Below are positions 1 through 8,388 of a stretch of 43,551 nucleotides of DNA, piece after piece. Under the pieces are notes generated by a model. The model searched no databases. It saw nothing but the letters and a program-made list of their open reading frames with translations, and was not told the DNA's origin. Origin of the DNA: Sanguibacter keddieii (GTDB lineage: Bacteria; Actinomycetota; Actinomycetes; Actinomycetales; Actinomycetaceae). The stretch is taken from assembly GCF_001064145.1 (NCBI RefSeq), contig NZ_JVOJ01000027.1:1-43551 (forward strand), read 5' to 3'. Position numbers and translations under genes: made by a program. Each line of letters opens with the position of its first letter. Positions within the stretch are counted from its first letter, which is position 1.

Positions 1-27
1 GGGTTAAGGGTCAAAAAGTGTGTCCGG
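1..27 (+). repeat. Left terminal inverted repeat of the IS
   Basis: It matches the reverse complement of 1359-1385 at 25 of 27 positions (mismatches at repeat positions 17 and 25). This is the transposase binding and cleavage end of the element. Confidence 0.88.
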
Positions 28-161
28 AATCGCGGATTTTCACGGATTGACCTGTAGGTTTCCGGAAAGTATATGCTCCGGAAGCATATATCTAGCCCCC
101 GACGGGAAATCCTCGGTGTGGCAGCCGTGATGTGCTATGCGCGGCGTGGTGTGGTGTCGCA

Positions 162-1340
162 ATGTCGAAGAACCAACCACGCTGCCACTGCGGCGGTGAA
201 ATGAAACGCAACGGCACCACCAGCAAAGGCACCACCAGATGGCGCTGCAAACAATGCGGCGCCTCCAGCGTCAAACGTCGAAACGACATCACCAACGCGG
301 CAGTGTTCACCCAGTTCATCGAGCATTGCACCACCGCAATATCACTCGACGACCTAGCCAAACGAAACGGTGTTAGCCGCGCCACCATGAAGCGGCGCTT
401 CAAGTGGTGCTGGCTCGTTGATGTGCCTGACCCCACCGCCGGCCACCACAAGCGGATCTACGACCAGGTATTTCTCGATGGCACCTACACCGCCGGTGGC
501 TGCCTGATCGTCGCGGCGACCATCGACCACGTGATCGCCTGGCACTGGTGCAAACACGAAACCACCCGCGACTACCAACTGCTGCTTGAACGCATCGAAG
601 CCCCACTCATCGCCGTCATCGACGGCGGCCAAGGCGCATACAGCGCAATCAAAAAGTGCTGGCCGACTACGAAAATTCAACGCTGCCTCGTCCACGCCCA
701 ACGCGTGGTCCGCCGCTACACCACCACCAACCCACGCACCGATGCCGGGCGCACCATCTACCGACTTGCGCTGAAACTGACCCGGATCACCACACTGGAT
801 GAAGCCGCCGCGTGGGGTGTGCAACTGCACGAGTTTTCAACGATCTACCGGGAATGGATGAACGAGAAAACCATGATCAAAGACCCCAAAACAGGTGCAT
901 GGACCCGCGTGTGGACCCACCACAACGTGCGCAAGGCCTACAACAGCCTCAACCATCTTTGGCGGTCCGAGATGCTGTTTGTCTACCTCAACCCGCCAGC
1001 AGGAGTCCTTGCGCCCGAGCGGATCAAATCCACCACCAACAGCTTAGAAGGCGGCATCAACGCCCAGCTCAAACTGCTCGCCAGAACCCACCGCGGCAGA
1101 TCAGGCGAACGACAACGCCGCATGCTGGATTGGTGGCTCTACTTAAAAACGGAACTGCCTGACGATCCAGTACGAATCGCCAGGCAGTCCGACTGGGGCC
1201 AGGGCCAACTCGCCAAAGTATCCACCCTGACCCAAACCGAGAACCAAGCCGACCACGAAACAGGACGCCCAGCCCTCTACGACAACGCTATCGACACCGA
1301 CTACACCCACTCAATCGGCATTCAAAAAGGCCAAATCTAA
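162..1340 (+). CDS. IS1249-type transposase
   Basis: A DDE transposase of about 392 residues that cuts and rejoins the ends of its own element. The N-terminus carries a CxC...CxxC zinc ribbon (CHCGG and CKQCG) followed by a helix-turn-helix-like stretch (SLDDLAKRNGVSRATMKRR). The catalytic acidic residues appear as FLDGTY, then VIDGGQGAYSAI, and finally NSLEGG, as expected for IS256/MULE-like transposases. I chose the ATG at 162 because the protein then begins MSKNQ just before the zinc ribbon. An in-frame GTG at 132 would add ten residues (MLCAAWCGVA). The frame is intact, so the element could be active. It is read toward the tRNA gene but ends inside the element. Confidence 0.92.
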   Translation: MSKNQPRCHCGGEMKRNGTTSKGTTRWRCKQCGASSVKRRNDITNAAVFTQFIEHCTTAISLDDLAKRNGVSRATMKRRFKWCWLVDVPDPTAGHHKRIYDQVFLDGTYTAGGCLIVAATIDHVIAWHWCKHETTRDYQLLLERIEAPLIAVIDGGQGAYSAIKKCWPTTKIQRCLVHAQRVVRRYTTTNPRTDAGRTIYRLALKLTRITTLDEAAAWGVQLHEFSTIYREWMNEKTMIKDPKTGAWTRVWTHHNVRKAYNSLNHLWRSEMLFVYLNPPAGVLAPERIKSTTNSLEGGINAQLKLLARTHRGRSGERQRRMLDWWLYLKTELPDDPVRIARQSDWGQGQLAKVSTLTQTENQADHETGRPALYDNAIDTDYTHSIGIQKGQI

Positions 1341-1358
1341 CCCCCGCGACACGCCGAG

Positions 1359-1385
1359 CCAGACACACATTTTGACCCTTAACCC
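1359..1385 (-). repeat. Right terminal inverted repeat of the IS
   Basis: Inverted partner of bases 1-27. It lies 18 bases beyond the transposase stop codon and marks the right boundary of the element. Confidence 0.88.
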
Positions 1386-1390
1386 CAAAA

Positions 1391-1415
1391 AACCGCGAGA
1401 AAAAATCTCGCGGTT
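1391..1415 (-). terminator. Intrinsic terminator of tRNA-Pro
   Basis: A perfect 10-bp stem (aaccgcgaga with tctcgcggtt) and a 5-base loop. On the minus strand it is followed by a T-run (A-run at 1387-1390 plus the stem's AA). It directly follows the tRNA gene. Confidence 0.85.
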
Positions 1416-1422
1416 CTTATCG

Positions 1423-1496
<74 letters not shown>

Positions 1497-1712
1497 TATT
1501 CAGTTCGTCGCCGTGGCGACCTGTAGAACTATAGCGCATCTTGCCAAGGAGAGGCAAGCCGACCTAAGTGTGCCACAGCACACCTAGACCGGATCGTGGC
1601 CTTCTGTCGTGTGCCCCACGCTGCATGTCAGAAAACGAAAAAATGAATCGGCGCGCAGGAGGCGACTACACTATCCCCTGTCCATACAACATGCATCCAC
1701 GAGAGTTTTTCA

Positions 1713-2249
1713 ATGACCAGTCGACGTCTTCTCTCTGTCACGGCAAGCCTTGCTCTGGCGGCCGCAGGCTTCATCGCACCCGCAATCGTTGCGCAGGGAC
1801 CTTCTGCTGCGGCGAGCCCGACGGTGAGCGCGTCTTCAAACGCTCCCGCCTATGCCCCTGCCGCGGTCGCTGGAGGAACGCGAGCACAGACGCAGGCCGT
1901 GACGATGCCCGCGAGGCGCGTCCGAATCCGTTCGCATTCCGATAACCCCGTCGTCACCATCATCTCACTCGTGCTGGGAGTCCTCATCGTCGGAGGTGGC
2001 ATCCTGGTACGTTACGCGATATTTAAGGCCACGCAGCGCAACTCGACCCCGCCAACGATGTTCAACGGCCCCAACGGACCGCAGTACGGCGTCACGCCAA
2101 GCAGCTACGGCACCGCGAACTACCCGCGGGCGGGCGCACCCCAGCCCGGCTCCCAGGTATACGGCACCGGAGCGTACGGTAACCAGCAGGGCGGATATCC
2201 CTCCAGCGGCGCGCAGGGCCCTCAAGGACCCTACGGAACGGGATTCTGA
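1713..2249 (+). CDS. Hypothetical exported single-pass membrane protein
   Basis: I do not recognise a family for this 178-residue protein. Residues 1-28 look like a signal peptide: an RR pair, a hydrophobic core, then an Ala-rich region ending near VAQG. Residues 29-75 are rich in Ala, Ser and Thr. A strong hydrophobic helix lies near residues 80-104, and the last 70 or so residues are low-complexity Gly/Pro/Tyr/Gln/Ser (repeats like YGTGAYG). If both hydrophobic parts are used as read, the Ala/Ser part is outside and the Gly/Tyr tail is inside. The gene stands alone and converges on cmk; a 16-bp hairpin separates them. The SD is weak (gagag at 1701). A possible -10 (TACACT) lies at 1667-1672. 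Confidence 0.72.
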   Translation: MTSRRLLSVTASLALAAAGFIAPAIVAQGPSAAASPTVSASSNAPAYAPAAVAGGTRAQTQAVTMPARRVRIRSHSDNPVVTIISLVLGVLIVGGGILVRYAIFKATQRNSTPPTMFNGPNGPQYGVTPSSYGTANYPRAGAPQPGSQVYGTGAYGNQQGGYPSSGAQGPQGPYGTGF

Positions 2250-2258
2250 CACCCGCAA

Positions 2259-2296
2259 CGTGAGTGCCCCGCACCGTCAGGTGCGGGGCACTCACG
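2259..2296. terminator. Bidirectional hairpin between convergent genes
   Basis: A perfect 16-bp stem with a 6-base loop, lying between the ends of the hypothetical gene (plus) and cmk (minus). Neither side has a long T-run, so it would act as a stem-only terminator in both directions. Confidence 0.8.
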
Positions 2297-2313
2297 TCGA
2301 GCGAGAGAGCGTC

Positions 2314-3048
2314 TTAGCGCGACGCGTCGCGCGCCGCAAGGTTGCGGTCGACGAAGACCAGGACGGCCTCGCACACGCCATCGACATCGAGCCCAGTGGA
2401 GTCCACGGTTTCGACACCGGGAGCGGCCACCATGAACTCAGAGACCTGAGAATCGGCCTTGTCACGGCCCTCGACCTGCGCCCGCACAATCTCCATGTGT
2501 TCCTCGGTTGCATCGCCGTAGAGTTCGAGCGTCCGGCGACGCAGACGGGCCTCCTGATCGGCGAGCAACAGAACACGCACATCGGCGTCGGGGCAGACGA
2601 CGGTCGTGATGTCGCGCCCCTCAGCGATCATGCCGGAGCCCTCCTCGCGGGCCTCCATCATGCGACGGCGCTGCTCCGTCGCCATCCACGCGCGCACGTC
2701 GAGATTCGTCGAAATGTGCTTGATCGCCAGGGCGATACGCGGCTCGCGAATCTCGAGTGTGATCTCACGATCCCCGATCCACACGTGCGGATCCGACGGA
2801 TCCGACACGAGGCGCAGCGGCATGCGATCAGCCGCCGCAGCGACCGCCGCCGTATCCTCCAGATCGATGCCTTCGTCCAGGCAATACCACGTCAGCGCAC
2901 GGTACATGGCGCCCGTGTCGAGGTAGCCAATGCCCAGACGGCTCGCCAGAGCCTTCGACACCGTGGACTTGCCCGAACCGGCGGGCCCATCGATGGCAAT
3001 CGTCATGCCGACACGCGAAATCGCGTCTCGACGCATCGTGTCGTTCAT
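2314..3048 (-). CDS. cmk: Cytidylate kinase
   Basis: Phosphorylates CMP and dCMP with ATP, in the cytoplasm, for pyrimidine nucleotide recycling. The P-loop GPAGSGKST is near residue 16. The typical YLDTGAMYR motif follows, then AEGRDITTVVCPDADVR and a late ARxxxRDKxDS-type lid (EGRDKADSQV). At 244 residues it is slightly longer than the usual 220-230. I chose the ATG at 3048 because GGAGAA lies about 9 bases upstream; an ATG at 3096 would overlap tyrA and has no such site. It is the last gene of the minus-strand run from xerD. In many actinobacteria der (engA) follows cmk, but here a terminator follows. Confidence 0.95.
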   Translation of the reverse strand: MNDTMRRDAISRVGMTIAIDGPAGSGKSTVSKALASRLGIGYLDTGAMYRALTWYCLDEGIDLEDTAAVAAAADRMPLRLVSDPSDPHVWIGDREITLEIREPRIALAIKHISTNLDVRAWMATEQRRRMMEAREEGSGMIAEGRDITTVVCPDADVRVLLLADQEARLRRRTLELYGDATEEHMEIVRAQVEGRDKADSQVSEFMVAAPGVETVDSTGLDVDGVCEAVLVFVDRNLAARDASR

Positions 3049-3074
3049 CAAAACGTTCTCCTCACCGAGGTCGT

Positions 3075-4274
3075 TTAGTGGGTGATGAGTCGCCAACCCC
3101 GCTGTTGCAGGTCAGCGACGGCGCGGTCAGCGACCGCCGGGTCAATCATGACGCGAGCGACGCCTGCCTGTGCGCCCGCAGAGTGCTCCAAAACCAAGTC
3201 TTCGATGTTAATGCCTGCCTCGCCGAGCTCGCTGAAAAGTCTACCGAGAGCGCCCGGCTCATCGGGGATGAGCACCTCGATCTCGCGGTATCGAGACGGC
3301 GCACCGCCGTGCTTGCCGGGAATCCGGGAAACGCCTTGGTTACCCGCGGTCATCACCCGATTAATCGCACCCACGGAACCGCCACGCAGGGGACCAAGTT
3401 CAGCGGCCGCGTCGAGGTGCGTGAGCAAGTCATCGAGGTCGGTGCGTAGCTCGCGCAAGATGTGTGCGACCGGACCGGCATTGCCGGCCAGAATCGCCGT
3501 CCACAGGCGCGGGTCGGACGCCGCAATACGGGCGGTATCGCGCAGCCCCTGCCCTGCCAGACCCAGCGCCTGGGCGGGGGCGTCAACGAGACGCGCGGCG
3601 AGCATCGACGACACCAGCTGCGGAACGTGCGACACGAGAGCGACAGCGTGGTCGTGCGTGCCCGCGTTCATCTCGAGAGGCACGGCACCGACGTCCGTTG
3701 CCAGCGCACGCGTAACCAGCACCGCTCGCGGCCACGTCGTCTCGTGTGCAACGATCACCCACGGGCGTCCGTAGAACAGGTCGGCATCGGCAGCGCCGGC
3801 ACCGCTGCGCTCGCGACCGGCCATCGGGTGCGAACCGACGTAGCGCGAGGCTGCTTCGAGACAATCCACGCGTTCCAATCCGCGCAGTACGTCGGCAACA
3901 ACCGCGTCTTTCACTGAGGCGACATCGGTGACGATCGCATCGGGAAAACGCAGCAGCGACTCGACGATCACGCGGTCAGCGACATCCGGGGGCGTCGCGA
4001 CGACGACAATGGAGGGTGCCTTGTAGGACGGCGCGTCTGAGCCACAGTCGCTCGGGCGAACCCCGGCCTCGGCAAGGACGTCGCCGAACACATGCCCGGC
4101 GCCCACGTCGGAGGCCAGGCGCAGCGAGGCGGGCGACGCGTCCTCGAGATAGACGCGCACTCCCCCGGCCCGCAGCGCCAGTCCCAGTGACGCACCCAGC
4201 AGACCCGATCCAATGATGAGAACAGGCCCCGCCGTTTGCACGACGCGCGCGCCGACGCCGTCAGAGGTGCTCAC
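3075..4274 (-). CDS. tyrA: Prephenate dehydrogenase with C-terminal ACT domain
   Basis: Converts prephenate to 4-hydroxyphenylpyruvate using NAD(P), the committed step to tyrosine. The N-terminal Rossmann motif GSGLLGASLGLALR lies at about residues 22-35. The central part has SHPMAGRERSGAGAAD, a hallmark of the family, and the HVPQLVSSMLAARL helix. Roughly the last 70 residues form an ACT domain (LIPDEPGALGRLFSELGEAG), expected to sense an amino acid, probably tyrosine. The GTG start overlaps the rluB stop as GTGA, so translation is likely coupled. It lies between rluB and cmk, a common place for this gene in Gram-positives. The length of 399 residues fits TyrA plus ACT. Confidence 0.93.
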   Translation of the reverse strand: MSTSDGVGARVVQTAGPVLIIGSGLLGASLGLALRAGGVRVYLEDASPASLRLASDVGAGHVFGDVLAEAGVRPSDCGSDAPSYKAPSIVVVATPPDVADRVIVESLLRFPDAIVTDVASVKDAVVADVLRGLERVDCLEAASRYVGSHPMAGRERSGAGAADADLFYGRPWVIVAHETTWPRAVLVTRALATDVGAVPLEMNAGTHDHAVALVSHVPQLVSSMLAARLVDAPAQALGLAGQGLRDTARIAASDPRLWTAILAGNAGPVAHILRELRTDLDDLLTHLDAAAELGPLRGGSVGAINRVMTAGNQGVSRIPGKHGGAPSRYREIEVLIPDEPGALGRLFSELGEAGINIEDLVLEHSAGAQAGVARVMIDPAVADRAVADLQQRGWRLITH

Positions 4275-5020
4275 AGTCCAACGGCCCCGTACAGTGCGCT
4301 CAGCGCGTTGCCCTTCACGCGGCGGGTCGTGCCCTGCTTGAGGTGGTCGAGAGTGATCGGACCGAAGCCTGTGCGAACGAGCTCGCGCACCGGGTAGCCA
4401 ACAGCCTCCATCATGCGGCGCACGAGGCGGTTACGGCCCTCGTGCACAACGATCTCGACGGTCGTGATATCGCCGTAGGTGTCGACGATGCGGAAGGAGT
4501 CAACCTTGATCGGGCCGTCCTCCAGCTCAATGCCGTTCATGAGGGTGCGCTTGACGCCAGGCTTGACCTCGCCGTGCAGACGCGCCACGTAGGTCTTGCG
4601 GATCTCGTACTTGGGGTGGGTCAGACGGTTCGCCAGCTCGCCGTCGTTGGTCAGCAGCAGCAGGCCGGACGTGTCGATGTCGAGGCGGCCCACGTGGTAC
4701 AGGCGCTCGGGGTAGTCGGCGATCAGGTCGGCAATCGTGGGGCGGCCCTCCGGGTCGCTCATCGTGGACACCGTGCCGATCGGCTTATTGACGGCCAGGA
4801 CGATGTGCTTCGTCTCATCCAGGATCAGGCGCTCGCCGTCCACGTGAATGACCTGCTTCGCCGGGTCCACGCGCACGCCCTGGTTTCGCACCACGGTGCC
4901 GTCGACGCTCACGCGGCCGTCTGCGATCATCTGTTCGGACGCGCGCCTGGATGCGACGCCAGCCTGGGCGAGCACCTTCTGCAGGCGCACTCCACCCTCT
5001 GTGTAGGGGTTAGCCCTCAT
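4271..5020 (-). CDS. rluB: 23S rRNA pseudouridine synthase, RluB/RsuA family
   Basis: Isomerises a uridine of ribosomal RNA to pseudouridine; by context this is the RluB-like enzyme that sits beside scpAB. Residues 10-60 form an S4 RNA-binding domain (VRLQKVLAQAGVASRRASE). The catalytic motif GRLDIDTSGLLLLTNDG has the nucleophilic aspartate (GRLD). The C-terminal EGRNRLVRRMMEAVGYPV is typical of the RsuA/RluB/E/F branch. The ATG overlaps the scpB stop as ATGA and its own stop overlaps tyrA, so three genes in a row are translationally coupled. Which rRNA position is modified cannot be read from sequence alone. Confidence 0.93.
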   Translation of the reverse strand: MRANPYTEGGVRLQKVLAQAGVASRRASEQMIADGRVSVDGTVVRNQGVRVDPAKQVIHVDGERLILDETKHIVLAVNKPIGTVSTMSDPEGRPTIADLIADYPERLYHVGRLDIDTSGLLLLTNDGELANRLTHPKYEIRKTYVARLHGEVKPGVKRTLMNGIELEDGPIKVDSFRIVDTYGDITTVEIVVHEGRNRLVRRMMEAVGYPVRELVRTGFGPITLDHLKQGTTRRVKGNALSALYGAVGL

Positions 5021-5577
5021 AGTTCTTCCTCCAATTCATCCAGCGCGTCGGCATCTGGCAGGTAGGGTGCCAACGGTACCAGCTCCGACAGGCTCGTTAA
5101 TCCCATTTTCTCAAGAAATTCCCCGGTCGTCCCGTACAGGCGCGCACCGGATGGTGTCAGCCCCGTCTCCTCCACGAGGCCTCGGGCGAGCAGCGTGCGC
5201 ACGACGCCGTCCACGTTCACCCCTCGGATACGGCAGATTCGCGCCCTCGAAATGGGCTGACGGTAGGCAATGACAGCCAGTGTTTCGAGCGCAGCCTGAG
5301 ACAACCGCGCGTGCGACGACCCGACGACGAAGCGCCCGACCACGTCAGCGTATGCTCGCGCGGAATAGATGCGCCAGCCGCCCGCCACCTCGCGCAGCTC
5401 GAAACCGCGCGGACGATCCTGTCCCTCACCCAGGTACTCGGCGGCGAGAGCGCGCAGCTGCGCCTCGACGTCCTCGACGCTCGCTCCGAGCACGTCGGCG
5501 AGAACGGACGCGGCGACCGGCTCCGAGGCCACCATCAGGATCGCCTCGATCGGACCGCGCAGCGTGTTCTCACTCAT
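5017..5577 (-). CDS. scpB: Segregation and condensation protein B
   Basis: The winged-helix partner of ScpA in the SMC-ScpAB complex that compacts and separates chromosomes. The 186-residue protein has the ScpB start RGPIEAILMVASEPV, a first winged helix, and the conserved ETLAVIAYRQPISRARI(C)xIRGVNVDGVV stretch in the second. An acidic tail (DALDELEEEL) ends it. I chose the ATG at 5577, preceded by a strong AAGGAGGAG, rather than an upstream in-frame start at 5601. It overlaps the scpA stop by 8 bases. Confidence 0.94.
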   Translation of the reverse strand: MSENTLRGPIEAILMVASEPVAASVLADVLGASVEDVEAQLRALAAEYLGEGQDRPRGFELREVAGGWRIYSARAYADVVGRFVVGSSHARLSQAALETLAVIAYRQPISRARICRIRGVNVDGVVRTLLARGLVEETGLTPSGARLYGTTGEFLEKMGLTSLSELVPLAPYLPDADALDELEEEL

Positions 5578-6431
5578 CGGCGTCTCCTCCTTGTGTCTCA
5601 ATCGCTACCTCGGGCGGGGACGATGTCGTGGCTGAATCCGCGTCACCCACGCCCGCATAGTCGTCCACATCAATGTCGATGCTTCCCTCGCTGCCGGTCC
5701 ACTGAATCGTCAGTGTGCCGAGCGCCCCGTCTTGCTCGAACTCAACGGCTCCGCGCCTGTAGAGCTCCAAGAGCGCGAGGAAGCGAGACACGACAACAGC
5801 ACGCGTCGGGACATCCTCGACGAGCTCATGGAACGTCATGCGCCCCGCCTCGGCGAGCATCGACGAGACGAGCAGAGCCTGCTCGCGCACGGGGACAACT
5901 GGATCGTGCAGGTGGGCGACCTGAACCGTCGGGCTCGTCGACGACAGAGCGTCCGCGGCCAGACGCGCCAGATCCTCCGGGGTTGCGAGCCACCGAAGCT
6001 CGGGCAAGAGGGTCGCAAAATGAGGCTCGAGGGGCACGTCCCTGGCAACGTACGAACCAAACTCCCCCATTTGAGCATCGATGTTCTTTGCCGCTTCCTT
6101 GAAAGCCCGATACTGCAGGAGCCTCGAGAACAGGAGATCGCGGGCCTCCAGGTCGGCCTCGGACGCGTTGTCCTCCTCGTCGACACTGGGCAGCAAATGC
6201 GCGGCCTTCATGTCCAGGAGCGTCGCCGCGACGACCAGGAATTCCGTCGTGCGCGACAGGTCCGGGGACGCTTTCATGAACGCGATGAACTCGTCGGTCA
6301 CCTGCGCGAGCGCAACCTCGGTGATGTCGAGTTTCTTGCGCGCGATCAGAGACAGAAGAAGATCGAAAGGACCTTCAAAAACTGGGAGTGAGACCGCAAA
6401 GAGGTCAAACTCCCCCTGAACCTCGAGGCTG

Positions 6432-6448
<17 letters not shown>
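5570..6448 (-). CDS. scpA: Segregation and condensation protein A (kleisin)
   Basis: The kleisin subunit that bridges the SMC heads together with ScpB. The N-terminus contains FDLFAVSLPVFEGPFDLLLSL and the helix ARKKLDITEVALAQVTDEF, both typical of ScpA. The C-terminal winged helix includes TFHELVEDVPTRAVVVSRFLALLEL followed by an acidic tail. The frame stays open upstream to 6658, but that part lies inside parA. The GTG at 6448 with GGGAAG about 9 bases upstream gives a 292-residue protein of usual size and a 17-base overlap with parA. Start confidence is moderate; identity is firm. Confidence 0.92.
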
Positions 6449-7295
<847 letters not shown>

Positions 7296-7301
7296 GCCCC
7301 C

Positions 7302-7307
7302 ATCCTA
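7302..7307 (-). promoter_or_regulatory. -10 element for leaderless parA
   Basis: TAGGAT on the minus strand at -12 to -7 relative to the GTG start at 7295. No SD is present. The spacing places the transcript start at the start codon. Confidence 0.6.
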
Positions 7308-7312
7308 ATTCA

Positions 7313-8260
7313 TCACCGCACGGATACGTCGGTGCCACGCGCCCGAGGGTGCGAGAGCGTGAAAACTTCCCGCAGTGCCTGGGCTGTCACCTGGGTGTAG
7401 ATCTGCGTCGTCGCCACCGACGCGTGCCCGAGAAGCTCCTGCACCTCACGCACGGACGCACCTCCTTCGAGCAGATGCGTCGCGAACGAGTGCCGCAGCG
7501 TATGAGGGGACACCCGCTCGCCCAGCTGCGCAGCCTCCGCTGCTCGCCGGATCGCGGTCCATGCGCTCTGCCGGGACAGCGCCCCTCCCCGGGAGTTCAG
7601 GAAAAACGCGGTGGATCCCCGGCCTCGTGCGGCGAGCGCCGGGCGGGCGCGCACCCGATATGCGTCGAGGGCGTCCACTGCGAACGACCCGACGGGAACG
7701 ATCCGCTCTTTACGTCCCTTGCCGAACAGGCGCACGACAGGAACGTCTCCGCTCAGATCGAGGTCATCGGCACTGAGCGAGACGGCCTCGGAGACACGGG
7801 CCCCCGTCGCGTAGAGGAGCTCGAGGAGGGCGGCGTCGCGCAGGCCGATAGGAGAATCGTCAGCGTGGGCCGCGTCCAGCAGTCGTCCCACTTCGTCGAC
7901 GGACAGGGCCTTGGGGAGGTGGCGTCCCTGACGCGGGGCGTGCAACTGCGCAGCAGCATCGGTGCCGACAGCCCCCTCGGTCATCGCGTACTTGTGGAGT
8001 CCGCGAATAGCCGCCGACGCGCGCGCCACCGACGAGGCAGCAGCCGGAGTTCCCGTGACCTGCCCAGATGCCAGCCGCATCGTGTAATCCTCAATGTCCG
8101 AAGCGCTGATGTCGTCGACGTTGACCTTCCCCCGCATCTTCATGTCAAACGCGTAGCGGGCGACGTCGCGGTGATAGTTTGAAACTGTATGCGTAGACGC
8201 TCCCTTCTCAACGCGCAGATAGTCCACCCAGTCGCGGACGAGAGCTTCTAGGGATGCCAT
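7313..8260 (-). CDS. xerD: Site-specific tyrosine recombinase XerD
   Basis: Resolves chromosome dimers at dif together with XerC. Length is 315 residues. The N-terminal SAM-like core-binding domain contains VRDWVDYLRVEKGAS and SNYHRDVARYAF. The catalytic domain has the first Arg in YATGARVSEAVSL, Lys in GKGRKERIVPVG, HTLRHSFATHLLEGGASVREVQELLGH (H-x-x-R and the later H) and the nucleophile Tyr in TTQIYTQV. The frame runs on upstream to 8395, but the ATG at 8260 fits the family start (MASLEALVRDW) and has TACCCT at exactly -12 to -7 with no SD. It heads the xerD-parA-scpAB-rluB-tyrA-cmk run and is divergent from tkt. Confidence 0.94.
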   Translation of the reverse strand: MASLEALVRDWVDYLRVEKGASTHTVSNYHRDVARYAFDMKMRGKVNVDDISASDIEDYTMRLASGQVTGTPAAASSVARASAAIRGLHKYAMTEGAVGTDAAAQLHAPRQGRHLPKALSVDEVGRLLDAAHADDSPIGLRDAALLELLYATGARVSEAVSLSADDLDLSGDVPVVRLFGKGRKERIVPVGSFAVDALDAYRVRARPALAARGRGSTAFFLNSRGGALSRQSAWTAIRRAAEAAQLGERVSPHTLRHSFATHLLEGGASVREVQELLGHASVATTQIYTQVTAQALREVFTLSHPRARGTDVSVR

Positions 8261-8266
8261 GGTGAC

Positions 8267-8272
8267 AGGGTA
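8267..8272 (-). promoter_or_regulatory. -10 element for leaderless xerD
   Basis: TACCCT at -12 to -7 from the ATG at 8260. The identical hexamer sits at the identical distance before uvrC and coaE. Confidence 0.6.
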
Positions 8273-8325
8273 AGCGACTATGCAACAAATGTGCGTGACC
8301 GCTATCGGCAAGCGCACATTTTCGC

Positions 8326-8331
8326 TAGACT
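8326..8331 (+). promoter_or_regulatory. Probable -10 element for tkt
   Basis: TAGACT, about 58 bases before the tkt start. The -35 region is not clear. The leader between carries a small hairpin at 8354-8369 (gcccca with tggggc). Confidence 0.4.
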
Positions 8332-8388
8332 GTGACGCGGTAAACCATTTCCTGCCCCAACGCTGGGGCCCAACAACTGGAGACCACC

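Larger units (their letters stand above)
1..1386 (+). mobile_element. IS1249-group (IS256 family) insertion sequence
   Basis: A complete or nearly complete insertion sequence. The first 27 bases (beginning gggttaagggtcaaaa) are repeated in inverted orientation at 1359-1385 with two mismatches, and one transposase gene lies between them. Base 1386 is another C, so the true left end may be one base outside the window. The length of about 1.39 kb and the zinc-ribbon transposase fit the IS1249 group. The target duplication cannot be tested because the left flank is missing. The right end stops at the A-run that forms the U-tract of the tRNA-Pro terminator. Confidence 0.9.
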
